64,000 bases of DNA, taken from contig NZ_CP009754.1 in the NCBI RefSeq assembly GCF_000772045.1, positions 7,626,001-7,690,000 on the forward strand. Reading direction: 5' to 3'. Source of the DNA: Streptomyces sp. CCM_MD2014. GTDB lineage: Bacteria; Actinomycetota; Actinomycetes; Streptomycetales; Streptomycetaceae. The position numbers and the translations under genes are program-made. This document shows positions 24,225-32,870 of this stretch, piece after piece (position 1 is the first letter of the stretch; every line of letters begins with the position of its first letter). The notes under the pieces were generated by a model. That model was not told the origin of the DNA, searched no databases, and saw only the letters and a list, made by a program, of their open reading frames with translations.

Positions 24225-26654
24225 GGGCAGGTCCTCGGGGTACAGCAGCGTCAGGTCGTCCGTGCTCGGGTCGGACAGCTGGGCGACCCGGCTCGCGTGC
24301 CGCTCCACCATCGCCTCGAAGGTCTGGCGGGCGGTGCGCCCGTTGCCGAAGGCCGGGCCCTTGGGAATCTCCGTGAAGTACTTCGTCAGCGCCTCCGACG
24401 TGCCCGGTCCCAGCCGGTACTCGTGTTCGTCGGCCTGCTGCTCCACGATCCGCAGCAGCTCCCCGGGGCCGTAGTCGCCGAAGGTGATGGTCCGTGAGAA
24501 CCGGGACGCCACGCCGGGGTTGACGGACAAAAAGCGCTCCATCTCCGCCGTGTACCCCGCGACGATCACCACGACGGCCTCCCGCTGGTCCTCCATCAGC
24601 TTGACCAGCGTGTCGATGGCCTCCTTGCCGAAGTCCCGGCCCGCGTCCTCGGGGGAGAGGGCGTACGCCTCGTCGATGAACAGCACACCGCCGTGCGCCC
24701 GCTGGAACGCCTCCTGGGTGCGGATCGCCGTCGAGCCGATGTGCTCGCCCACCAGGTCCACGCGCGACACCTCGACCAGGTGGCCCTTGTCCAGGACGCC
24801 CAGCGAGGCGAGGATCTCGCCGTACAGCCGGGCGACGGTCGTCTTGCCGGTGCCGGGGGAGCCGGTGAAGACCAGGTGGCGTTTGACCGACGCGGCCTTC
24901 AGGCCCGCCCGCTGCCGGCGCCGGCCCACCTCGATCATGTCGGTCAGCGCCCGCACCTCGCGCTTGACGCTGTCCAGGCCCACCAGGGCGTCCAGCTCGC
25001 CCAGGACGGCCTTGGAGGTCCGGGCGGGCTCCGGCGGGGCGGTGGCCGCGACCATGGGCTCCTGCTCGGTGGTGCGCTGCCCGGGGATCGAGCCCAGCAG
25101 ACCGGGGGACTGGGCCGCCGTCTGCACCACCGGCTCGGGCGTCGCGGCGGGCGCCGTCAGACCGGTGCTCTCGTCGCTGGTGCAGTCCTCGACCAGCGGC
25201 CCGGAGTCGTACGCCGTGTCCGGGCCGCCCTCGGCGAACTCGAACCCACCGCGCGCGCACCGCTCCGTACGGCACTTCCGCAGCGTCGTGCGGCACCCGT
25301 CGATCACGTGGAAGCCGTACCCCGCGCTGCCGGTGACCCGGCAGTTCAGGAAGCTGCCGCGTCCGCCGGCCGACACGTAGACGCCCGCCTCGGAGGGTGA
25401 GTCGACCGTGCAGCGCTCGATGGTGGGGTCGGCGCCCTTGGTGACGATCACACCGGTGCGGTTGCCGTCCAGGGTGCAGTTGTTCAGGGTGCCTCCGCTG
25501 CCGTGGTCGCGGAACCAGGCGCCGGTGGCGGCGTCCCGGATGCGGCAGTCGTCGAGCTGCGCGGTGGCGCCGTCGCTCACCGAGACGGCGGTGTTGCGCA
25601 CCTGGGAGAGGTCGCTGTCGACGACGTCCGCGCGCGAGCCCCGGTCCAGGACGAACAGCGCGTCCGGCACGTCGTGCACCCGGCAGGAGTCGAGCACCGC
25701 GGTGGCACCGTCGCTGACCCAGACCGCCGGGTAGTCGCCGGTGCTGTCGAAGATCTCGCACTGGTTGGCGTCCACGCGCGTGCCCGGGTCCCACACCGAC
25801 AGGCCGTTGCGCCCGAACTGCCGCACGCTGGTGCGGGTCAGGGTGAGGACCGAGCGGGACCTGAGGTCGACCGCGTTCTCCGGGATGTCGTGGATGCGGC
25901 AGTCGGCGAGGGTGAGCACCGCGTCCGTGTCCAGGGTGACGCCGTCGCCGGTGGTGCGGTGCACGTCGCAGTCGGTCAGGTGGGCCGTGGCCCGGCCGGT
26001 CACCTGGACGCCGCTGCCCCGGACCTCGTAGACCTCGCAGCCCACGGCCTCCAGCGCGGAGCCCTCGCCCGTCGCCGTCAGTCCGGAGCCCGCGGCGTGG
26101 TGCACCCGGCAGCGCTCCAGCCGAGGACGAGCGCCGGAGCGCACCGCGACGCCCGCCTGCCCGGCCGCGACGACCTCGCACTCCTCGAACACGCCGCCCC
26201 CGCCGTCCAGGACGGCGATGCCGGCACCGGCCGGATTGTCGACGGTGCAGCGCCGCACCGTGGGACGCGCGCTGCCGCGCACCTCTATCCCGGAGGCGGA
26301 ACGCGCGACGACGCGCAGTCCCAGCAGCTCCGGCGTACCGTCCTCGACCAGCACCGCGGGAGCCGCCGCGTCCTGGCCCTCGACGTGCAGGTCCTGGATC
26401 ACCGCCGAGGCGCGCACGGTCAGCGGGACGCCGTCGGCGGGCGCGATGCGCACCGAGCCCTGGGCGCCCTCGGGCCCGCGCAGGGTCACCGCCCGCTGGA
26501 CGACGAGGTTCTCCCGGTAGGTCCCGGGGGCGACGGTGAGGACGTCACCGTCGGCCGCTGCCTCCAGGGCGGCGGCGAGCGATGCGTACTCACCCGTGCG
26601 GCGCCGCCACCGCGAGGTGCCGGTGTGCGTCACCTGGACCGTGCCCTGTGCCAT
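24213..26654 (-). CDS. Right-handed beta-helix protein fused to CbxX/CfqX-type AAA+ ATPase
   Basis: 813 residues starting MAQGTVQVTHTG. Residues about 25-500 consist of many consecutive coils of roughly 22-23 residues with repeated phrases (DCRIHD, SCRVHDVPD, NNCTLDGNRTG), a parallel beta-helix of the pectate-lyase/NosD kind, without visible catalytic residues. A linker (about 505-555) leads to an AAA+ module: GSPGTGKTTVARLYG (Walker A, about 600), VLFIDEAYAL (Walker B, about 660), arginine-rich sensor regions and a C-terminal lid. The ATPase resembles CbbX and the EccA ATPases of type VII secretion. The helix may recognise a repetitive surface or polymer and the ATPase remodel a partner; that is inference. 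Confidence 0.88.
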   Translation of the reverse strand: MAQGTVQVTHTGTSRWRRRTGEYASLAAALEAAADGDVLTVAPGTYRENLVVQRAVTLRGPEGAQGSVRIAPADGVPLTVRASAVIQDLHVEGQDAAAPAVLVEDGTPELLGLRVVARSASGIEVRGSARPTVRRCTVDNPAGAGIAVLDGGGGVFEECEVVAAGQAGVAVRSGARPRLERCRVHHAAGSGLTATGEGSALEAVGCEVYEVRGSGVQVTGRATAHLTDCDVHRTTGDGVTLDTDAVLTLADCRIHDIPENAVDLRSRSVLTLTRTSVRQFGRNGLSVWDPGTRVDANQCEIFDSTGDYPAVWVSDGATAVLDSCRVHDVPDALFVLDRGSRADVVDSDLSQVRNTAVSVSDGATAQLDDCRIRDAATGAWFRDHGSGGTLNNCTLDGNRTGVIVTKGADPTIERCTVDSPSEAGVYVSAGGRGSFLNCRVTGSAGYGFHVIDGCRTTLRKCRTERCARGGFEFAEGGPDTAYDSGPLVEDCTSDESTGLTAPAATPEPVVQTAAQSPGLLGSIPGQRTTEQEPMVAATAPPEPARTSKAVLGELDALVGLDSVKREVRALTDMIEVGRRRQRAGLKAASVKRHLVFTGSPGTGKTTVARLYGEILASLGVLDKGHLVEVSRVDLVGEHIGSTAIRTQEAFQRAHGGVLFIDEAYALSPEDAGRDFGKEAIDTLVKLMEDQREAVVVIVAGYTAEMERFLSVNPGVASRFSRTITFGDYGPGELLRIVEQQADEHEYRLGPGTSEALTKYFTEIPKGPAFGNGRTARQTFEAMVERHASRVAQLSDPSTDDLTLLYPEDLPELP

Positions 26655-26762
26655 GGCGTTGCTGTGCCCCCACCTCGTCGTACGCGGGTCGTCGCCGATT
26701 CGGTTCGGCCGGTCCACCGTAGCGTGCGCGCAGGTGGTGAGTTGACCGGAGGCGGAAGCCCG

Positions 26763-27368
26763 TCAACTGCCCGCGCCGGTCCGGCCCCAGTCCGGTCCCG
26801 CCCGCTCCCACTCCCGCTCCAGGCGTGCGTACCGGCGGCGGACCATGCGCCAGACCACGATCCGCCGGGCGGCCTCCACGAGGGCCGCGGCCGTCACCGC
26901 GGTGCCGAACCCGGCGAGCACGGCGTGGGTGGTCGCGGTGGCGGAGTCCAGCGGGCGGGCCACCTGGCGGCCCCGCGCGTCCGTCCATATCGCGAACCGG
27001 TCGCCGCTGCGCGGGTCGTCGAGCCCCACCAGGACGGGAGCCTCGTGCCGTGAGCCGTCCGGCCCCGTCCATCCGGCCAGGACACGGCTGCGCAGGTCTT
27101 CCCCCGAGGCGCCCTCCGGATCGACGCTCAGGGGAGAACGCTCCAGGGGACGGACCACGGTGGCGGTCACCCGGTGCCGCGACTCGTGCTGTTCGCGCAC
27201 CGACCGCTGCAGCGCGTTCTGCGCGGCGCCGCCCGCGAGGGCGCCGATCAGCGGGGCCACGGACAGCATCAGCACCAGCGCCGTCAGAGCCACCCACGCC
27301 TCGGCCAGGTCGCTCGTGCGGCACAGGGGGTTGCCTCGCCAGCGCCAGAGACCTCTGATCGCCCGCAC
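26763..27368 (-). CDS. Rv1733c-like conserved membrane protein
   Basis: 201 residues from GTG 27368 (AAGGGGG a suitable distance upstream; GTG 27374 is too close). Opening RAIRGLWRWRGNPLCRTSDLAEAWVAL leads into a first membrane helix (about 25-47). An extracytoplasmic segment (about 48-140) contains GPDGSRHEAPVLVGLDDPRSGD, and a second helix (about 146-170) precedes a basic cytosolic tail. This two-helix layout and WRNPLRR-type start match the actinobacterial Rv1733c family, whose function is unknown. It lies 108 bases upstream of the beta-helix/AAA+ gene on the same strand. Confidence 0.75.
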   Translation of the reverse strand: MRAIRGLWRWRGNPLCRTSDLAEAWVALTALVLMLSVAPLIGALAGGAAQNALQRSVREQHESRHRVTATVVRPLERSPLSVDPEGASGEDLRSRVLAGWTGPDGSRHEAPVLVGLDDPRSGDRFAIWTDARGRQVARPLDSATATTHAVLAGFGTAVTAAALVEAARRIVVWRMVRRRYARLEREWERAGPDWGRTGAGS

Positions 27369-27597
27369 GCCCACGCCCCCTTCCCGCTCGCTCCGCCTCC
27401 CCCCGCCGAGCCGTTCACGCCGCCCCCGGCCGGGGCCGGACCGCGGGAACGTGATGCCCGCTCGCCGGCCCGGGCCTGACGGTTCTCATGAACCTCTCAT
27501 CAAGCCCAACGCGCGGACCCCGCAACGGGTTCCCGTCGCCGGGCCGTTCGTCCGGAACGCGGTCCGGTGTCGTCCGCCCGGTGCGAACGGCCGCACG

Positions 27598-27990
27598 TCA
27601 CTCGACGATCCGCACGGATCGCCAACCTGACCGTGCCGCCGCCGAGGGGGACCGGGTTCTGCCCGAAGAGCCAGTCTGCCGTCGAAGCGCCGGTGCCGGC
27701 AGCGAGTTGAGCGCGTCGAGCGAGGCGCGGCGGCTTCCCACTGCCGTTGACCACCACGGTGCCGTGCCGGGCGCGGACAGCCGTACGCCGCCGCCGGGCG
27801 GAAGCTCGGCGGCGGCCAGGGCGGGGCGCGGCTGCGTGCGTTGCGTGACGACCTTTCCCCCGTCGTCGATCAGCATCCGGCGTCGGTCTCCGGCCGGTCC
27901 TCAGGGCTCCACGACGGCCTCCTGGAGCGACTGGCTCCGGAAGGCCCTGACCGGATGGACGTGGATCGACTGCAGTCGCGCGTACCCCGT
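27598..27990 (-). pseudogene. Decayed MOSC-domain (YcbX-like) gene relic
   Basis: Minus-strand fragments in several frames match the order of a MOSC-domain protein. LQSIHVHPVRAFRSQS and AVVEP open it, then a TGA at 27903-27901 where families have Trp. AGDRRRMLIDDGGKVVTQRTQPR and GGGVRLSAPG follow in the same frame; then, after loss of most of the centre, ASLDALNSL. A second frame gives WLFGQNPVPLGGGTVRLAI, and the first frame returns for VRIVE and stop at 27598. About 390 bases remain of an expected 800 or so. A nonsense change, an internal deletion and at least two frameshifts make it non-functional. Intact members are sulfur-carrier-type oxidoreductase partners with a conserved Cys, which is missing here. 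Confidence 0.75.
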
Positions 27991-28032
27991 GAAGTCATCG
28001 TGCCGGGTGGCACCGACGACCCCGAGGACGGC

Positions 28033-28476
28033 TCAGTAGCCGCGGTACTGCTGCTGGTTGTACGGGTCCTGGTACGGCGCGGGGGCCGGCCGGGGAGCCG
28101 CGGGACGCATCGCCTCGTACCCCGCCGGGCCGGGCGCGGCCGGGCGGGGCTGCTGCGGCTGCTGGGGGCCGGGGTACCCGCGCGGGGCGGTCGCCTGGTG
28201 CGGGATGTACGCGGCCGGGGCCTGCTGCAGCGGGGCGGGCTGCGGAGCCTGCTGCGGATATCCGTAGGAGGGCTGCGAGGGGCCCGCCGGGAGGGCGGGC
28301 AGGGCGGACGGCAGTGCGGGCAGGTGGCTGCTGCTCGGCATGTCGTACGCGGCGGGGACCCGGATCGGGGCGATCTGCGGTGTGCCCCGTTCGGCCACGA
28401 GCGAGTCGTAGATCGGGGTGTCCGGGAAGGAGGCGGAGTAGTAGCCGCCGCCATAAGTGGAGCGGGGGGAGGTCAT
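28033..28476 (-). CDS. Pro/Gln/Tyr-rich small protein, function unknown
   Basis: 147 residues from ATG 28476; ATG 28482 two codons upstream is an alternative. The N-terminal 45 residues (MTSPRSTYGGGYYSASFPDTPIYDSLVAERGTP...) look ordered and conserved in Streptomyces. The rest is low-complexity with many P, Q, A and Y residues (PQQAP, GYPGPQQPQQP, YNQQQYRGY). No signal peptide or membrane helix. Such tails often mediate protein contacts. Its upstream region is AT-rich and shared with the divergent TerD-like gene. Confidence 0.7.
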   Translation of the reverse strand: MTSPRSTYGGGYYSASFPDTPIYDSLVAERGTPQIAPIRVPAAYDMPSSSHLPALPSALPALPAGPSQPSYGYPQQAPQPAPLQQAPAAYIPHQATAPRGYPGPQQPQQPRPAAPGPAGYEAMRPAAPRPAPAPYQDPYNQQQYRGY

Positions 28477-28765
28477 GGCCATAAGTTAAGCCCACGATGT
28501 GCTGGTTGGGGAGACCGATAAGAGGGTTGTTTTCCGTGTCCGCAGTGACCTGGCATCCCCAATGCGAGCGAACTTGGCAAAATGGGGCGTCGTGCCGCGC
28601 GTTTTTGCGGTAAAGGCCGAGTTCCGGGCGGGTTACCGGCGGTTGACCGAACCTTCTGCCGCACTCCTCTCCAAGGGCGGGCGGACCGGAGAATAGGTTG
28701 GGCGTCGAGAACTCGACGATTCGCCGGGACACGGCCCGGCTCGGTGACACGTGATGGGGGCGGAC

Positions 28766-30049
28766 ATGTCAATGTCGAAAGGCTCGAACACCCCGGTGCC
28801 GACGACGGCACTGCGGGTCGAACTGGGCTGGCGATCCGGCCCCGGCGTGCCCGACGCCGACGCCTCCGCCCTCCTCCTGGTGGGCGGCAGGGTCCGGTCC
28901 GACGCGGACTTCGTCTTCTACAACCAGCCGGCCCACTCCTCCGGCTCGGTCCGCCACGAGGGCAAGCGGGACACCGGCGGCCGGGTGACCGACAGCCTGC
29001 TCGTCGACCTCGCGCGCGTGGAGCCCGCGATCGAGACCGTGATCCTCGCCGCCTCCTCGGACGGCGGACCGTTCGGACAGGTACCCGATCTGTACATCGA
29101 GGTCCGCGACGCCGCGCGGAACACCGTCGTCGCCCGTTTCGACAACCCGGGTGCGACCGTCGAGACCGCCTTCGTGCTGGGCGAGTTCTACCGTCGCCAG
29201 GGCGCCTGGAAGTTCCGCGCCGTGGGCCAGGGGTACGACAGCGGACTCGAGGGCCTGGCCACCGACTACGGCATCTCGGTGGACGAGCCCCAGCACACAC
29301 CCCCGGCCGCGCCCCCGGCGCCGGCGGCTCCGCCCGCACCTCCCGCGCCGCCCTCGGTACGACCGTCGGCCACCCCGCCCCCGTCCGTCGCGCCGCCCTC
29401 CGCCGCGCCGGTCCGCCTGACCAAGGTCACGCTCACCAAGTCGGCGCCCTCCGTCTCGCTGACCAAGCAGGGCGGCACCTCGGGCGCCATGCGCGTCAAC
29501 CTCAACTGGCAGGTGCGCAAGCAGTTCTCGGGCTGGGGCCGCAAGCTCGGCCGCGCGGTCGCCATGCACGACGACCTCGACCTCGACCTGTGCTGCCTGT
29601 ACGAACTGAGCGACGGCAGCAAGGGCGTCGTCCAGGCACTCGGCAACGCCTTCGGGGCGCTGCACCAGCCGCCGTTCATCCACCTCGACGGCGACGACCG
29701 CACCGGCGCCGTGTCGACCGGCGAGAACCTCACCATCAGCCTCGACCACAAGCAGTACTTCCGGCGCATCCTCGTCTTCGTGACCATCTACGAGGGCGCC
29801 CGCTCATTCGCCGACCTGCACGCCACGGTCACCCTCCAGCCGCAGTACGGCGCCCCGGTCGACTTCTCGCTCGACGAGTGCACCGTGCCCTCGACGGTGT
29901 GCGCCCTCGCGCTGATCACCAACACCGGAAACGACCTCGTCGTCCAGCGCGAGGCCCGCTACCTGGTGCCCGATCGGGGGGTGAGCCCGCAGCGGACGGT
30001 CGACTACGCGTACGGCTGGGGCATGAACTGGACCCCCGGCCGCAAATGA
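28766..30049 (+). CDS. TerD-family tandem-domain protein
   Basis: 427 residues from ATG 28766 (GGGGG five bases upstream). Residues about 10-180 form a TerD domain: LRVELGWRSGPGVPDADASALLL, FVFYNQPAHSSGSVRH and a Ca2+-site-like DLARVEPAIETVILAASSDG. A Pro/Ala-rich linker (about 180-225) joins a second divergent TerD-like domain (about 240-425: MRVNLNWQVR, DDLDLDLCCLYEL, RILVFVTIYEGA). TerD proteins bind calcium and are tied to tellurite, phage and stress resistance. No other ter genes are adjacent, so this is an orphan member. Confidence 0.88.
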   Translation: MSMSKGSNTPVPTTALRVELGWRSGPGVPDADASALLLVGGRVRSDADFVFYNQPAHSSGSVRHEGKRDTGGRVTDSLLVDLARVEPAIETVILAASSDGGPFGQVPDLYIEVRDAARNTVVARFDNPGATVETAFVLGEFYRRQGAWKFRAVGQGYDSGLEGLATDYGISVDEPQHTPPAAPPAPAAPPAPPAPPSVRPSATPPPSVAPPSAAPVRLTKVTLTKSAPSVSLTKQGGTSGAMRVNLNWQVRKQFSGWGRKLGRAVAMHDDLDLDLCCLYELSDGSKGVVQALGNAFGALHQPPFIHLDGDDRTGAVSTGENLTISLDHKQYFRRILVFVTIYEGARSFADLHATVTLQPQYGAPVDFSLDECTVPSTVCALALITNTGNDLVVQREARYLVPDRGVSPQRTVDYAYGWGMNWTPGRK

Positions 30050-30066
30050 CCCGCTGCGGGGCGGGT
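30049..30066. terminator. Short hairpin between convergent genes
   Basis: ACCCGC (30049-30054) and GCGGGT (30061-30066) form a 6-bp stem with a 6-base loop in the 19-base gap between the TerD-like and glycosyltransferase genes. Confidence 0.35.
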
Positions 30067-30068
30067 GC

Positions 30069-31286
30069 TCAGCCCTCCTCGGGCACGGCACCCGGGCGGG
30101 CGTAGGTGCGGCCCTTCCAGGCCGCGCCGCGCCCCCGGTAGTGCTGCACCGCCGAGTCGACCGTCATCAGGAGATAGAGGAACGCGGTGAACGGCAGCAG
30201 CGGCGCGAGCCACCGGGGCTGCCGGTAGTAACGGAGCATCGGCAGATACGTCCCCGCCATCACCAGCCAGGCGGCGGCCCCCGGCACGGCCGTCGTGCCC
30301 TGCCCCGCCGCCAGGCCGACGCACACCGAAGCCGGCGGCACCAGGTAGACCAGAGCCAGGCCGATGACCGTTCCGGCGAGCACCAGGGGGTTGTGCCGCA
30401 GCTGCGCGTAGGCGCTGCGCGAGACCATCCGCCACAGGTCGTGCAGCCGCGGATACGGACGGACGCTGTCCACCCGGTCGGCCAGGCCCAGCCAGACCCG
30501 GCCGCCCGTGCCCTTGACCGCGCGGGCGAGGGCCACGTCGTCGATGACGGCCTGCCGGATGGCGTCCGGGATCCGCGCCCGCTCGGCGGCGTCGGTCCGC
30601 AGCAGCACACACCCGCCCGCCGCGGCCGCCGTCCGCGTCCCTCCGCTGCCCGCGCGGCCGCCGCCGATCCACCGGAACGGATACAACTGGGCGAAGAAGT
30701 AGACGAAGGCCGGCACCACGAGCCGCTCCCAGAGGCTCTCCACCCGCAGCCGGGCCATCTGGGAGACGACGTCGAACCCCCCGGTGCCGGCCGCCGACAC
30801 CAGTGCGCGCAGACTGTCCGGCGCGTGCGCGATGTCGGCGTCGGTCAGCAGCAGGTACTCGGGTTCACGCGCGCGTGCCAGGTCGATGCCGTGCCGCACC
30901 GCCCACAGCTTGCCCGTCCAGCCGGCGGGCGGCTCCCCGGGCGAGGCCACGGTGAGCGGCAGCCCACCGTGCCGCCGGGCCAGCTCGCAGGCCAGCTCAC
31001 CCGTGCCGTCCGTGCTGCCGTCGTCGATCAGGAAGACCTCGGCCCGCCCCGGATAGTCCTGGGCGAGCAGCGAGGGCAGGCTCGCGGGCAGCACCGCCGC
31101 CTCGTCGCGCGCCGGCACGACGACGCACACCGGGGGCCACACGTCGGGCTCCTCCCGGGCCGGGAGTCTGACATCCGTACGCCAGAAGAAGCCCCGGGCG
31201 AGCAGCAGCCACAGCCAGGCCGCGAGGGAGAGGGCTGACCCGAAGGTCACGACGGTCACGACGGAAGTCCACGCATCGGCGCTCAC
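30069..31286 (-). CDS. Family 2 glycosyltransferase, HpnB-like
   Basis: 405 residues from GTG 31286. An N-terminal membrane helix (about 8-32) is followed by a GT-A domain: VCVVVPARDEA, LIDDGSTDGT, LLLTDADIAH (the D-x-D metal site, about 152-160) and a downstream acidic VIDDVALARAV. Two or three membrane helices end the protein (about 305-385). The arrangement matches the hopene-associated HpnB group, which I recall in hopanoid clusters; no squalene-hopene genes lie nearby, so the acceptor is unknown. The gene is divergent from the racemase, 57 bases apart. Confidence 0.78.
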   Translation of the reverse strand: MSADAWTSVVTVVTFGSALSLAAWLWLLLARGFFWRTDVRLPAREEPDVWPPVCVVVPARDEAAVLPASLPSLLAQDYPGRAEVFLIDDGSTDGTGELACELARRHGGLPLTVASPGEPPAGWTGKLWAVRHGIDLARAREPEYLLLTDADIAHAPDSLRALVSAAGTGGFDVVSQMARLRVESLWERLVVPAFVYFFAQLYPFRWIGGGRAGSGGTRTAAAAGGCVLLRTDAAERARIPDAIRQAVIDDVALARAVKGTGGRVWLGLADRVDSVRPYPRLHDLWRMVSRSAYAQLRHNPLVLAGTVIGLALVYLVPPASVCVGLAAGQGTTAVPGAAAWLVMAGTYLPMLRYYRQPRWLAPLLPFTAFLYLLMTVDSAVQHYRGRGAAWKGRTYARPGAVPEEG

Positions 31287-31343
31287 GTGCGCAGTCTGCC
31301 CCACGGCACCGGCCGGTGGCGTCGCATCGTCTATGGTGGCCGG

Positions 31344-32129
31344 GTGAAGATCGCGCTCATGGACTCCGGAATCGGTCTGCTGGCGGCCACCGCAGCGGTA
31401 CGGCGCCTGCGACCGGACGCCGATCTCATCCTCTCCCTGGACCCCGACGGCATGCCCTGGGGCCCGCGCACCCCCGAGGACCTGACCGGACGCGCTCTCG
31501 CCGTGGCCGAGGCCGCGGCAGCCCACCGTCCGGACGCCCTGATCGTCGGCTGCAACACCGCCACCGTGCACGCGCTGCCCGCGCTGCGCGCCCGCCTCGA
31601 GCCCGAGGTCCCCGTCATCGGCACCGTCCCCGCGATCAAGCCCGCCGCGGCGGGCGGCGGCCCCGTGGCGATCTGGGCGACGCCGGCCACCACCGGCAGC
31701 CCCTACCAGCGGGGCCTGATCGAGGAGTTCGCGGGCGGTGCGACGGTCACCGAGGTGCCGTGCCCGGGACTCGCCGACGCCGTCGAGCACGCGGACGAGG
31801 CGGCGATCACCGCGGCCGTCGGTGCCGCGGCCGCCCTCACCCCCGACGACGTGACGACCGTCGTCCTCGGCTGCACCCACTACGAACTGGTCGCCGAGCG
31901 CATCCGGGCCGCCGTCCAGCGCCCCGGCGCCCCGCGTCTGGTCCTGCACGGCTCCGCCGGGGCCGTGGCCGCCCAGGCGCTGCGCCGCATCGGCGCCCGG
32001 CCCGACCCCGGCGCCCCGGCGACGGGCACCCTGACCGTACTGCTCAGCGGACGAGAGGGCACCCTGCCCGCGCCGGCGCTGGCCTACGACGAGGGCAGGC
32101 TCCTGCACGCGGTCACGCCGGCCGGGTGA
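31344..32129 (+). CDS. Aspartate/glutamate racemase-family protein
   Basis: 261 residues from GTG 31344. Both catalytic cysteines of cofactor-independent racemases are present: IVGCNTATVHA (about 69) and VLGCTHYELV (about 177). The N-terminal KIALMDSGIGLL matches the MurI opening. MurI supplies D-glutamate for peptidoglycan, but the essential murI normally lies elsewhere on Streptomyces chromosomes, so this may be a second copy or a racemase with other specificity. Next gene downstream begins after 61 bases. Confidence 0.85.
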   Translation: MKIALMDSGIGLLAATAAVRRLRPDADLILSLDPDGMPWGPRTPEDLTGRALAVAEAAAAHRPDALIVGCNTATVHALPALRARLEPEVPVIGTVPAIKPAAAGGGPVAIWATPATTGSPYQRGLIEEFAGGATVTEVPCPGLADAVEHADEAAITAAVGAAAALTPDDVTTVVLGCTHYELVAERIRAAVQRPGAPRLVLHGSAGAVAAQALRRIGARPDPGAPATGTLTVLLSGREGTLPAPALAYDEGRLLHAVTPAG

Positions 32130-32190
32130 CGGGCGCGCCCGCCCGGTCGGCCCAGTCACCCTGCGCGACGAGGTACCCGCGCAGCGAAAC

Positions 32191-32751
32191 ATGAGTAACC
32201 TCATATCCATGAGGCATCGCCACGGCGAGACCGTCCCCCAGCCGAACGTCTGGACCGGCCGGGCCACCAGCCGGATCCAGTGGTTCCTGGCGCTCATCGG
32301 CGCCGCCTGCGTGGCGCTCGGCATCGCCCTGGCCGTCGAATCGGCCTGGGAGTCCGGCGTCGCCCCGCTCGCCATGGCCGTCGTCGGCTGCATCGCGGCG
32401 GGACTGCTGGTCCTGTTCGGCACGCTCGCGTTCGTGCACGTCGCGCTGAGAGTCGACGAGGACTGCCTCGAGGTCCGCTGCGGCCACATCGGCGTGCCCC
32501 GCCGCCGCATCCCCCTCTCGCACGTCGCCGGCGCCGAGTTCGCGCCGCACGTCACCCCTCGCCACTGGGGCGGCTGGGGCTACCGGTGGCGGCCCGAGCG
32601 GGGCACCGCCGTCGTCGTACGGCGCGGGGAGGGGCTGATCCTGCGGATGTGGGACGGCCACAGCTTCACGGTCACCGTGGACGACGCGGAGGCGGCCGTC
32701 CAGGTCATCAAGGACCGCCTGCGCCCGAAGACCCCGGGCCCGGCGCACTGA
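32191..32751 (+). CDS. Two-helix membrane protein with cytosolic beta domain
   Basis: 186 residues. Hydrophobic helices at about 28-48 and 57-83 are followed by a soluble domain with VDEDCLEVRCGHIGVPRRRIPLSHVAGAEFA and WRPERGTAVVVRRGEGLIL, reminiscent of a PH-like bPH domain in many actinobacterial membrane proteins. Start could be ATG 32191 or 32209; neither has a clear ribosome site, so leaderless translation is possible. Function unknown. It precedes lnt by 119 bases on the same strand. Confidence 0.75.
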   Translation: MSNLISMRHRHGETVPQPNVWTGRATSRIQWFLALIGAACVALGIALAVESAWESGVAPLAMAVVGCIAAGLLVLFGTLAFVHVALRVDEDCLEVRCGHIGVPRRRIPLSHVAGAEFAPHVTPRHWGGWGYRWRPERGTAVVVRRGEGLILRMWDGHSFTVTVDDAEAAVQVIKDRLRPKTPGPAH

Positions 32752-32870
32752 GCCCACCGGACCGCCGGCGCGCGGACGCGGCGGACGACGCGGCACAGGC
32801 CGCCCACAGCCCCACGACCTCCTCGGACCGTCCTGTCAGCAGGCCGGGCGACCGCCGTACACTCCGGGGG

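Noticed and set aside
27488..28039. 183-codon plus-strand frame in the gap before the Pro/Gln-rich gene
   Set aside because: No ribosome site or motif; the minus strand carries the MOSC relic, which explains the region better.
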